This document shows, in pieces, positions 36,278 to 44,659 of a DNA stretch of 64,000 nucleotides. This stretch comes from JAGTVG01 sp964543195 (lineage in GTDB: Bacteria > Bacteroidota > Bacteroidia > Cytophagales > Cyclobacteriaceae). The DNA lies in assembly GCA_964543195.1 (NCBI GenBank), contig CAZIXF010000004.1, forward strand, positions 1 through 64,000, written 5' to 3'. Each line of letters opens with the position of its first letter. The stretch's first letter is position 1. A program made the translations under genes and the position numbers. Under the pieces are notes generated by a model. It did not search any database. It was not told the origin of the DNA and worked only from the letters and a program-made list of their open reading frames with translations.

Positions 36278-37912
36278 ATGACGAGTACAGGTATAACCTC
36301 AACTATGAAGAACGGCCAGGAAATTAACAAAAGAAGGACATTCGCCATAATCAGTCACCCTGATGCAGGAAAGACCACCCTCACGGAAAAATTTCTGCTT
36401 TTCGGAGGAGCCATCCAGACGGCCGGAGCCGTAAAAAATAACAAGATACGGAAGACCGCCACCTCCGATTTTATGGAGATTGAAAAACAGCGGGGCATCT
36501 CGGTAGCTACCTCGGTAATGGGTTTCGAATATAAAGGAAAAAAAATAAACCTGCTGGATACACCTGGCCACAAGGATTTTGCCGAAGATACCTACCGGAC
36601 CCTTACTGCCGTGGATAGTGTGATCCTGGTCATTGATTGTGTTAAAGGGGTGGAAGAGCAGACTGAAAAACTGATGGAAGTTTGCCGGATGAGGGATATT
36701 CCCGTTATCATTTTTGTGAACAAAATGGACAGGCCCGGCAAAGAACCATTCGACCTGATGGATGAACTGGAAGAAAAGCTTAATATAAAGGTGCGTCCAT
36801 TAAGCTGGCCCATTAACAAAGGACCGGAATTTAAGGGGATCTACAACCTGTATGAAAATCATCTGAATCTTTTCAATCCGAATAAAACCTCGATCGAGCG
36901 GGATGTTATTTCGATCGATGAACTGGATGATCCGGAGTTGGACCGGCTTATAGGTAAGGATGCAGACCAGCTCCGTGAGGATGTCAGTCTGATAGAAGGC
37001 GTGTATGATCCTGTGGACAAAGAAATGTACCGGTCGGGAAAGATCGCCCCTGTGTTTTTTGGCAGTGCACTCAATAATTTCGGAGTGCAGGAAATTCTCG
37101 ACACATTTGTTGAAATTTCCCCCGCACCTCAGCCAAGGGAAACCACAAAAAGACCCATCGAGCCCGGAGAAGAAAAATTTTCAGGCTTCGTTTTCAAGAT
37201 CCACGCAAACCTGGATCCCCGTCACCGTGACAGGATCGCTTTTCTTAAGGTCTGTTCCGGGGTTTTTGAACGAAATGAGTTTTATCATCATGTGCGTCTT
37301 GGTAAAAAATTCAGGTTCAGCAATCCCACCAGTTTTATGGCCCGGGACAAGGAACTGGTGGAGAAGGCTTATCCGGGTGATGTGGTAGGGCTTTTTGACC
37401 GGGGAAACTTTAAAATAGGGGATACGCTGACAGAGGGTGAAAACTTCCTCTACAGAGGAATCCCAAGCTTTTCTCCTGAAATATTCAGAGAAGTGATAAA
37501 CAAAGATCCCATGAAGTCAAAGCAACTGGATAAGGGATTACTACAGTTAACTGACGAGGGAGTGGCCCAGTTATTCATCAAACAGCCGGGAAACAGGAAA
37601 ATAATCGGAACCGTGGGCGAGTTGCAGTTCGATGTGATCCAGTATCGCTTATTGCATGAGTATGGAGCCAAAAGCACTTATGTATCGTTGCCGATTTACA
37701 AGGCGTGCTGGATAAGCGCCGATAATAAGGAAAAATTAAATGAATTCCTGGAAAGGAAAGTGGGTAACATCGCCTGGGATAAAGACAACTGCCCGGTGTT
37801 CCTGGCCGAATCAAAGGGGATGCTGGATGCCATGCAGGACCTTTATCCCGAAATCGATTTTTCATTTATTTCGGAACACAATATTACGGAAGAGGATCTC
37901 ATTGAACAATAA
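36278..37912 (+). CDS. prfC: peptide chain release factor 3
   Basis: A GTPase that removes RF1/RF2 from the ribosome after peptide release. The 544 residues include G1 SHPDAGKTTL (26-35), the TSDFMEIEKQRGISVATSV switch region, G3 DTPGHKDF, and G4 NKMDRPGKEP. Domains II and III follow, with RDRIAFLKVCSG and GELQFDVIQYRL. An ATG at 36305 gives a protein nine residues shorter that begins at the conserved region and is an equally plausible start. It is single and divergent in function from its neighbours. Confidence 0.96.
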   Translation: MTSTGITSTMKNGQEINKRRTFAIISHPDAGKTTLTEKFLLFGGAIQTAGAVKNNKIRKTATSDFMEIEKQRGISVATSVMGFEYKGKKINLLDTPGHKDFAEDTYRTLTAVDSVILVIDCVKGVEEQTEKLMEVCRMRDIPVIIFVNKMDRPGKEPFDLMDELEEKLNIKVRPLSWPINKGPEFKGIYNLYENHLNLFNPNKTSIERDVISIDELDDPELDRLIGKDADQLREDVSLIEGVYDPVDKEMYRSGKIAPVFFGSALNNFGVQEILDTFVEISPAPQPRETTKRPIEPGEEKFSGFVFKIHANLDPRHRDRIAFLKVCSGVFERNEFYHHVRLGKKFRFSNPTSFMARDKELVEKAYPGDVVGLFDRGNFKIGDTLTEGENFLYRGIPSFSPEIFREVINKDPMKSKQLDKGLLQLTDEGVAQLFIKQPGNRKIIGTVGELQFDVIQYRLLHEYGAKSTYVSLPIYKACWISADNKEKLNEFLERKVGNIAWDKDNCPVFLAESKGMLDAMQDLYPEIDFSFISEHNITEEDLIEQ

Positions 37913-37949
37913 CGTCAACCGGTTCTCTCAAGAATAAAGTTCAATACAT

Positions 37950-39230
37950 ATGATAAAGTTTATCCGCGAAAATTTCAGATTGATCGGGTTTGGCTTATTA
38001 CTGACATTTTTTTCTGGATTTGGGCAGACATTCCTGATCTCCCTGTATGTTCCGGTAATCGGGGAGGAATTCGGATTAACAAACAGTCTCTTTGGTTCTA
38101 TTTTTGCGGCCATTACCTTGTTAAGCGCGGCCTGTCTTCCTTTCGCGGGAAAGCTTATCGATAAGTTTTCTTTAAAGCATTACAGTATTTCAGTTTTCTT
38201 TTTACTCGCTTTATCCTTATCCTTAACCGCTTTTTCAATTCACCCTGTCATGCTCGTACTCGGACTCTGGGGTATCAGGTTTGCAGGACAAGGCCTGATG
38301 AGTCATACTTCCATTACCTCCATGGCGCGTTATTTTGATCAGGCACGCGGTAAGGCGATCAGCATTGCGGCATTGGGATATCCTCTTGGAGAAGCCGTTT
38401 TACCCATCCTGATCGCATTAAGTATTTCTGCTTTCGGCTGGAGATATTCCATGGGAATAAGTGCTATACTCCTTCTGGTTGTCCTGTTACCTTATGTGTT
38501 CAAGGTGGTCCGTTTTCCCCAGCCCGTAACCAGGGATGCGAACGAGTCATCCGCAGAGGAGCCAAATGCAGCCCGGTCATGGACACAACGGGAAGTGTTG
38601 AGAAGCCGGTTCTTCTGGATCATCGGTCCGAATGCATTTGTCTTGCCCATGCTCAGTACGGGATTATTCTTTTACCAGATCTCAATGGCGGAGTTCAAAG
38701 GATGGACTGCCGAATGGGTGGCTTTATCTTTTATATTTTTCGCGGCGGCAAGCTCCCTGTCCATGGTGCTTTCCGGAATACTGGTCGATCGCTGGAAAGC
38801 CGCCAGGCTATTTCCATATTACTTTATTCCGTATGCGATCGGATTGTTTATTCTGGCGTCATTTGACCATCCATGGATCGTACCCGTTTATCTGACCCTG
38901 CTGGGCATTACCACTGGTTTTGGCAGTACGATAAAATCAGCGCTTCAGGCCGAGCTCTTCGGCACTGTATCGCTAGGCGCCGTAAGAAGTCTGTTTACTA
39001 CCTTTATGGTGGCAAGTACCGCAGCAGGACCTGTGATATTCGGTTTTGCCCTGGATGGGGGACTGAACTTCAATCAATTGATAATGGGTTGTTTGTTTTT
39101 TGTATTGCTGATCATCCTCCATAGTTTCAGGATCTACACGCCTTATACCCGGAAAAAAGCCTATGTGAAGTGGAAATACAGGACTAGACATGTTGTGACA
39201 CAATATCAGAAATTGATCGGAGCGGCCTGA
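37950..39230 (+). CDS. MFS transporter
   Basis: A 426-residue major facilitator with twelve predicted spans. The inter-span loop LIDKFSLKHYSIS after span 2 and the second-half copy ILVDRWKAARLFPYY are the usual G-x-x-x-D-(R/K) loop positions. The cytosolic middle loop (about 190-215) is hydrophilic. The C terminus is basic. The substrate is not evident; position after prfC gives no clue. Confidence 0.88.
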   Translation: MIKFIRENFRLIGFGLLLTFFSGFGQTFLISLYVPVIGEEFGLTNSLFGSIFAAITLLSAACLPFAGKLIDKFSLKHYSISVFFLLALSLSLTAFSIHPVMLVLGLWGIRFAGQGLMSHTSITSMARYFDQARGKAISIAALGYPLGEAVLPILIALSISAFGWRYSMGISAILLLVVLLPYVFKVVRFPQPVTRDANESSAEEPNAARSWTQREVLRSRFFWIIGPNAFVLPMLSTGLFFYQISMAEFKGWTAEWVALSFIFFAAASSLSMVLSGILVDRWKAARLFPYYFIPYAIGLFILASFDHPWIVPVYLTLLGITTGFGSTIKSALQAELFGTVSLGAVRSLFTTFMVASTAAGPVIFGFALDGGLNFNQLIMGCLFFVLLIILHSFRIYTPYTRKKAYVKWKYRTRHVVTQYQKLIGAA

Positions 39231-39421
39231 AATACTCAGGATAAATATACTTTCCGGTAATTTAACCCCACGGGAGTTATTAGCCCTTTCTAATACATCC
39301 TTGTCTTCAGTGAAAATAAACACTAATAACTGTTGGTATAATTGAACTCACCCAGATCATTTCATGCCCAGTTTTTTGTTTTCTTTAAAAGGGTTATCGT
39401 TTTCTGATGGTTTCTTCTTTT

Positions 39422-39523
39422 TTAGCAGTGCTGTTCCAAAGGATGAATTGTTTCCGGCAGGATATCAAGCCATTCCCGGAAATCCTTTTTGTGCTTGAAA
39501 TGTAATTTATCCAGATCAGACAT
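39422..39523 (-). pseudogene. short remnant resembling the start of a YdeI/OmpD-associated family gene
   Basis: A 33-codon frame starting MSDLDKLHFKHKKDFREWLD and ending in a stop resembles the opening of YdeI-type (bacteriocin-protection) proteins. The rest of the family is absent, and a lysine-rich continuation lies in another frame. This sits in the 346-base interval between the MFS gene and the DUF1080 gene. It is a weak call based only on the first ~20 residues. Confidence 0.3.
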
Positions 39524-39576
39524 AAACTCCCGCCACAGGCTTTGAATAATAAATAGAGCCGAAAAAATGCACCAGT

Positions 39577-40362
39577 CTAAAAATCCGTATCCGGCTCTTC
39601 CAGGTCCAGTTCCTTGATCCAGATATTCCGGTATAGCACCGGATGTCCTTCAGCCTGCAGCTTAATTCCACCGGGCCGGTCTGTAATCCCTTTTCCTCCG
39701 TCATTCCCGCCGTCCAGACCGGAATTGGGCCCGCCCCATACCTGGGTAATGGTCTGATTTACATGAACTTTTTCCCCATTGAAATACAGGGTAACCATGG
39801 CTTTTTCAGTGCGTTCATCATTTTCGAAACGGGCCGCCCTGAATTGAATGTCATAGGCATTCCATTTTCCAAGTCCATTGTAAGCGTGATAAGGCGACTC
39901 TGTTTCATTGATCACTGCACCAAGGCCGTGTTTTGACGAATCCCCATCAAGGATCTGTATTTCATACCTGTTCTGGAGGTATACGCCGCTGTTTCCGCCC
40001 TCATTCGGTATCAGAAACTCAACGTGGAGCCGGAAATCCCTGTATTTTTTCTTCGTTACGATATCCGCTGCGCCATATTTTCCTCCCGCAGCAGCCGGAT
40101 CGTTGGCATTCACTACGGTTCCTTCATTCACGGGATCCTCGACGATCTCCCATTTTATGGGAAGTTCGGCCGCCAGTCTCGGACCCTGCCAGTAGGTCCA
40201 TTTCTGGTCCAGCATTTCACGGCTTCCGTCGAATAAAATTTCTGCGTCGGATGGCGGATCGGCTCCAACCCCGATGCGGGATTTTTGTTGCGTCGAATTA
40301 CAAGCAGTAAGGCCGATCAGTATTGCGGCGGTAAAAAAAGTAGATTTTATAGACTTAATCAT
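39577..40362 (-). CDS. DUF1080 (3-keto-disaccharide hydrolase-like) lipoprotein
   Basis: A 261-residue lipoprotein (lipobox LTAC with Cys21). The concanavalin-like DUF1080 domain shows ILFDGSREMLDQKW, KYRDFRLHVEFLIPNEGGNSG, YEIQILDG, WNAYDIQFRAARF, GPNSGLDGG, and the end GGIKLQAEGHPVLYRNIWIK. Family members cleave 3-keto-glycosides in some Bacteroidota. It probably sits in the periplasm or at the surface. It is single, convergent with the MFS gene. Confidence 0.92.
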   Translation of the reverse strand: MIKSIKSTFFTAAILIGLTACNSTQQKSRIGVGADPPSDAEILFDGSREMLDQKWTYWQGPRLAAELPIKWEIVEDPVNEGTVVNANDPAAAGGKYGAADIVTKKKYRDFRLHVEFLIPNEGGNSGVYLQNRYEIQILDGDSSKHGLGAVINETESPYHAYNGLGKWNAYDIQFRAARFENDERTEKAMVTLYFNGEKVHVNQTITQVWGGPNSGLDGGNDGGKGITDRPGGIKLQAEGHPVLYRNIWIKELDLEEPDTDF

Positions 40363-40592
40363 GGTTTTGAATTTAAAAAATTCAAGGTAACACTTTTTTT
40401 GATTTTAACCTGAAAATAGTTTAATGATTGTGGTGTTCATTGATTCTGCCTGCTATTTTACTTCATCAAGATATATATTTATCGAATAGCAGATCATACA
40501 TATCCGGAAAGACCCTTTTTTATCAAAAATATAAACTTCCGTTTTCGCGAATAAGGTAAAGTGTGTATATTTTCCCAATAACCCGGATTATT

Positions 40593-40760
40593 ATGAAAAC
40601 AAGAGAATGTCCTTCCTGTGGAATGGAGATAGAAGCAGATAATAAGGTGTGTCCGGTTTGTGGATATGAATTTCCCCGTAAAAGCAAAGGTTTCCGGCTG
40701 GGGGCCATTTTGCTGGCTGTGCTTCTTCTTATCTGGCTTTTTTTTATCGCGCTGTTTTAA
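40593..40760 (+). CDS. small zinc-ribbon membrane protein
   Basis: A 55-residue protein from ATG 40593 (the frame opens at 40563, but this Met directly precedes the zinc ribbon). It has CPSCG and CPVCGYEF, a four-Cys zinc ribbon, followed by one hydrophobic segment (about 36-55). The topology suggests a cytosolic zinc finger tethered to the inner membrane. Function unknown. Confidence 0.7.
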   Translation: MKTRECPSCGMEIEADNKVCPVCGYEFPRKSKGFRLGAILLAVLLLIWLFFIALF

Positions 40761-40824
40761 AAATTTAGAAACGCGTATCTTAGGGTCATAATTACTGCAT
40801 TTAACGATTTTGAATAATTATTCT

Positions 40825-41082
40825 ATGAAAAAGAAAGACCTTACGGTTGACGACCTGAAATATCATACCAATGATTTGATCAAATCCTATAATCTGAGAT
40901 ATCCCAACCGGCGGGAAAACCTTCTCGATCCGGCCAGTCAGGTGGGCATGTATGAGATTGGCGCTATAGTAGGCAGGATTGCAGGCCGGCTGAATATGTC
41001 CATGGGTCAGACCTATAGTGTGGATGATCTGGCTTCAAAGATTGGAGAAATAAAAAGGGAGTTGGAGAAAGACAGTTGGTAA
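40825..41082 (+). CDS. small hypothetical protein, 85 aa
   Basis: A charged, helical cytosolic protein with the segment DLIKSYNLRYPNRRENLLDPASQ and a C-terminal amphipathic helix. The ATG at 40825 is preferred over a TTG at 40810. I do not recognise the family. It follows the zinc-ribbon gene by 64 bases on the same strand; whether they are co-transcribed is unclear. Confidence 0.6.
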   Translation: MKKKDLTVDDLKYHTNDLIKSYNLRYPNRRENLLDPASQVGMYEIGAIVGRIAGRLNMSMGQTYSVDDLASKIGEIKRELEKDSW

Positions 41083-41264
41083 AATATATCAAAAGGTTGA
41101 CGATTCGATAATACTCAGATAAAGCTTGGCGGGTATGTTTGAAATTCCGGCTGGTTTCGGCCGGTGTAAAAAATTTCTCATACAATCGTAAAAGGGATCC
41201 ATTAAGTTATTTCATCCCTGATTTCTCATTCAGGTTCGGGATGTTATTCTGAACCTGATTTTGT

Positions 41265-41753
41265 TTATTTTGTGGATGAATTCCATTTGGCCGAATTCAT
41301 GGACTTAATTGCCCTCAATATATCCCTGCGGCTTATCTGGCCCACGAGTTTGTTATTTTCATCCACAATCAACAGCCGTTTATATTTCGTCTGGAGAAAA
41401 ATGTTAGCTGCATCCACTACATCCGAAGTATATTCAATGGTTTTCATTACATCGGACATGTATGAGGCAACTTTACTCTTGCTGACCGGTTGATTGTGGT
41501 AAACACTGTCAATAAGAACCTTGAGACAATCCTTATCATCGATTAAACCCACCACCTCTTTATTTTCATTGAGCACGGGAGCACCGGATATTCTTTTATC
41601 GAGAAAAGTTTCAATTACTTCAATTATTTCGGTTTCAGGTGTAAAAACTATTAATTCCCGGGCCATGTAATTGGTTACAGGTTCGTTTTCTGTAGCTCCC
41701 CTTATCTTATCCGCCTGGGTTTCTTTTTTCTTAAAATTTGGTTTAAAATTCAT
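41265..41753 (-). CDS. CBS-domain pair protein
   Basis: A 162-residue protein made of two CBS domains: about 28-85 (ARELIVFTPETEIIEVIE...GAPVLNENKEVVGLI) and about 95-150 (RLLIVDENNKLVGQISRRDIL). It likely binds an adenosine ligand and senses energy state. No fused effector domain is present and the target is unknown. It is single, with a 180-base gap to the next gene. Confidence 0.9.
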   Translation of the reverse strand: MNFKPNFKKKETQADKIRGATENEPVTNYMARELIVFTPETEIIEVIETFLDKRISGAPVLNENKEVVGLIDDKDCLKVLIDSVYHNQPVSKSKVASYMSDVMKTIEYTSDVVDAANIFLQTKYKRLLIVDENNKLVGQISRRDILRAIKSMNSAKWNSSTK

Positions 41754-42310
41754 ATTCGTTATTTGTTTATTCTTTTTTGTGGCCTATTGTTTATCTGTAT
41801 AGCCTGACTAATAGATCGAATAATTTATGATAAATATAATTAAAATCCAATATTGTGCATTCTAAAAATATCTAATCTATACGTACTTACTTATCGCGTT
41901 TACCAGAATCCTGTGATTTAAAGGCATTGATCTGCTTTGAATTCTATAATTGGTTATTCCACCGGTCACTGGAAACTTGTATTTAATATGAATGAACTCT
42001 ATCGATCGGAAATAATCCGTAAGAAAGCAGGAGGTGTGATGCTTATGGAAATTAATATTCCGGCTTTGATTTATATCCGAAGCAAATATTCAACCGGTTC
42101 ACAGGTCCGGCATCAAAATGAAAACATTATCTGCAGTCAAAATGAAAATTAATTACCATCTCAAAATTTTTAAATCAACAATTACATAAAAAAGTTTGCA
42201 ATTTTTAATAATTTATCTGGTAAAAATATTTTGCATGTTTTCTTTTTTATACCTACATTGGATTTTCTCTCATTCTAATACCTATCTATTGCACTAACGG
42301 TTTGGCTACT
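41754..42310. other. A/T-rich interval without a supported gene
   Basis: About 560 A/T-rich bases. A 71-codon plus-strand frame from 41937 has no recognisable features and I do not accept it. The interval ends in the terminator at 42311. A TTTG at 42195 and TATTTTG at 42227 are weak promoter-like strings with poor spacing. A small RNA could lie here. Confidence 0.4.
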
Positions 42311-42346
42311 CATCCCGGTATTTTCCTCACCGGGATGATTTTTTTT
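42311..42346 (+). terminator. strong intrinsic terminator with no gene upstream
   Basis: CATCCCGGT (42311-42319) pairs perfectly with ACCGGGATG (42329-42337) around a 9-base loop and is followed by eight T. The nearest upstream plus-strand gene ends more than 1.2 kb away, so the terminator may end an unannotated small RNA. Confidence 0.75.
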
Positions 42347-42528
42347 GGCCACTAGGCCAGCACGTCACCGAGANNNNNNNNNNNNNNNNNNNNNNNNNNN
42401 NNNNNNNNNNNNNNNNNNNNNNNNNNNNNNNNNNNNNNNNNNNNNNNNNNNNNNNNNNNNNNNNNNNNNNNNNTATTTTCCTCACCGGGATGATTTTTTT
42501 TGGCCACTAGGCCAGCACGTCACCGAGA
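42319..42528. repeat. identical 55-bp sequences on both sides of the second N gap
   Basis: 42319-42373 and 42474-42528 are identical over 55 bases (starting TATTTTCCTCACCGGGATGA). Such a match at both edges of a 100-N spacer is what unmerged overlapping contig ends look like. The gap is probably artificial. Confidence 0.9.
42374..42473. other. assembly gap (100 N)
   Basis: Exactly 100 N bases between two copies of the same 55-base sequence. See the flanking repeat; the true sequence is probably continuous with one copy. Confidence 0.98.
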
Positions 42529-42670
42529 GAGTCACGGGTTATTTTAATGGCCACTAAAACAGGGTAGGCACGAAGAATCACGGTTCATTAATTTGAAGGC
42601 CACCTGGAAATCAAACAGGAACCAGGGCACAACGGATCACGACTGATAAATCTGGAGACCTGGGAGGAAC
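42500..42670. repeat. degenerate repeats with GGCCAC...AATCACGG core
   Basis: Three loosely related units of about 50-60 bases begin GGCCACTAGG, GGCCACTAAA and GGCCACCTGG and carry CACGGGT, AATCACGGTTC or GATCACGACTG. A related GGCCACCTGGCCAGG is at about 19793. No coding potential is seen. Confidence 0.4.
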
Positions 42671-42744
42671 CGGTTTTCAAAAAGTCATTGCTTGTAGTGG
42701 TTAGGGCAACAGAGACACCAGGAATTAAACTTCGAAACTCACTC

Positions 42745-43884
42745 CTAATACTGGCTATAATAATTCCTGATCGTTGAGGTGAGCTGACTGTAGATAGGTT
42801 TGGTAAATTCCACGAACATTTCCTGTGGCGGAGGCGGATCTACAGGTTTGCGTTTGGTCAGCATCAGCTGTTCTTCGGTAAGTGCCCGCTCATCACCGTT
42901 AAAACTGGCCCAGCGGGAAACCCACCGGAACTCACCCGGGAATTTTTCATGAAGTATCACTCTTTCGGTCCGGCCATCAAGGATCCTCATAGTCAATAAC
43001 CCGCTGGACATAATTTCACGGGTATATTCCACATAATTGGCCTTTACGGTACCATACACTTCTCTTTCCCTCCCATTACCAAGCTTCACTTTACCCGTTA
43101 CCACACTATCTTTCGTGATCTCCTTCGAATGCTGATAATTATTGGTATTCCCCACCATAAATTCATCAAACCGCAGGATCATGATATGATCGGGATTTTT
43201 CAGCCACTTGTCATTCAACGAATAAAATCTGACAAAATGATTGTCGGCATAATGAAACAGGAACTGTTCTATCTGATCCTGAAAAAATTCCACACTTAAC
43301 TGGAAATTTACCGTGGGGACAGGTATTTGATCCACTTTTACCTTTAACGTAGCGATATCCAGCGCCTCATCTTTTTTATCTCTAACATTCTTGTAGCCCG
43401 GCACGTATCGTTCCGCCTGTTCAAAATGACGGAAAGCTTCCATCGCATCCTCCCGTGTGCCCCGTTGCAGTGCAGCACGTCCGGCTTCATAATACTCTTC
43501 GGCAGCCACATTGGATAAAGCACTGATTTTATCATAATATTTGTTTGGATCCGGTATTACAGCCATTGCGCCCGGGCTTCTCATGATCTCTTCGTAGAGA
43601 TAATTCAATTTTTTATATTCATCGATAATCTTGCCGTTTTTGAAAGGGTCATTTGAATTTCTCAGGTTGTATATCCTGTCCTGGTGATACCGGACTGCCA
43701 GGGGATAGGCCCTGGATAATACTGAACGTGATTTTTTGTGGTCAGGATTTTTCCGCAGCCGCTCGATGGCCTGCATGGTAGCCTGAAAATAATTACCCGA
43801 TTTAAGGGCTTTTTTTCCTGAACTGCATCCATTTAAAAGGAGGATAATATATATGGATAAAAAAAGTATACTAAAAGGTTTCAT
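42745..43884 (-). CDS. TPR-like lipoprotein of unknown function
   Basis: A 379-residue lipoprotein (LLLNGCSSG, Cys20). Residues ~25-185 are helical with TPR-like repeats (YFQATMQAIERLRKNPDHKKS, EAFRHFEQAERYVPGY). The C-terminal half (~200-379) is beta-rich, with KVDQIPVPTVNFQLSVEFF and GTVKANYVEYTREIMSSG. I do not recognise a named family, but the organisation is common among Bacteroidota envelope lipoproteins. It is divergent from the TonB-like gene. Confidence 0.75.
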   Translation of the reverse strand: MKPFSILFLSIYIILLLNGCSSGKKALKSGNYFQATMQAIERLRKNPDHKKSRSVLSRAYPLAVRYHQDRIYNLRNSNDPFKNGKIIDEYKKLNYLYEEIMRSPGAMAVIPDPNKYYDKISALSNVAAEEYYEAGRAALQRGTREDAMEAFRHFEQAERYVPGYKNVRDKKDEALDIATLKVKVDQIPVPTVNFQLSVEFFQDQIEQFLFHYADNHFVRFYSLNDKWLKNPDHIMILRFDEFMVGNTNNYQHSKEITKDSVVTGKVKLGNGREREVYGTVKANYVEYTREIMSSGLLTMRILDGRTERVILHEKFPGEFRWVSRWASFNGDERALTEEQLMLTKRKPVDPPPPQEMFVEFTKPIYSQLTSTIRNYYSQY

Positions 43885-44027
43885 CGAATTCAGATTTCAG
43901 GATAAATATAAAATAAGTATCTATAATTTATAAATATTCACTAACTTCATTTTAATTTCACAATCTGGAAATACATTACTCCGTTTTTCCGCAAGTACAA
44001 TATTTATACCAATAAATTCAATGGATC

Positions 44028-44630
44028 ATGAAAATCCACATTACTTTTTTAGCAGTGGTGATTGTGTTTTTCATCTCATGCAGACAACAGCAGGAAAAGG
44101 AGAAAGAAACTCCCGCGCATCCTGAACTGTCGGAAACCACCGGTTCGGAAGAAGATCAGTCAATGCGCCAATCCTGGATCGACGAATCCGAAATGGATAA
44201 TTTATCCAATACATGGATCGATGAAGCCGACAGGGGACAACTGAGTACAACATGGACGGAAGATGCATTTGCTGAGGAATTGAACACAGATCCAGGATTG
44301 TCGAATTCCTGGGTAGATGAATCGGGAGAGAAGATTCATGCTGATTCAGAAATCCCCCCCGAGTTTGTAGGCGGTAAGGAAGCTTTATTCAACTATTTCA
44401 AAGACAATATCCGTTATCCGGATGATGTAGAAGATGGCACCGTATATGTAGCCTTCGTTGTGGGCACAAATGGTGAGGTCCGGGACGCGAGAGTATTTAA
44501 GGGGGTTAAGGAAAGCATGGACAAGGAGGCCTTACGATTAATAAACAATATGCCGGACTGGGATCCCGGATTGATCAATGGCGAACCGGTAGCCTCAGTA
44601 TATGGTTTGCCCATTATTTTCAGACCCTGA
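44028..44630 (+). CDS. lipoprotein with a TonB C-terminal domain and Trp-Asp-Glu repeats
   Basis: A 200-residue lipoprotein (FISCRQQ, Cys18). Residues ~45-105 hold four short repeats of the type [NS][ST]W[IVT][DE][ED] (SWIDESE, TWIDEAD, TWTEDAF, SWVDESG). The C-terminal domain (~110-200) matches TonB-type energy transducers: PEFVGGKEALFNYFKDNIRYP, VYVAFVVGTNGEVRDARVFKG and PDWDPGLINGEPV. There is no membrane anchor for ExbBD contact, so it is not a classical TonB. It lies 29 bases upstream of the FG-GAP gene and is probably co-transcribed. Confidence 0.85.
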   Translation: MKIHITFLAVVIVFFISCRQQQEKEKETPAHPELSETTGSEEDQSMRQSWIDESEMDNLSNTWIDEADRGQLSTTWTEDAFAEELNTDPGLSNSWVDESGEKIHADSEIPPEFVGGKEALFNYFKDNIRYPDDVEDGTVYVAFVVGTNGEVRDARVFKGVKESMDKEALRLINNMPDWDPGLINGEPVASVYGLPIIFRP

Positions 44631-44659
44631 GATCAGCACTGACAGAACAAGGAAAATTA

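Noticed and set aside
41937..42152. 71-codon plus-strand frame in the A/T-rich interval
   Set aside because: No recognisable feature, composition typical of intergenic DNA, and no promoter or neighbour link.
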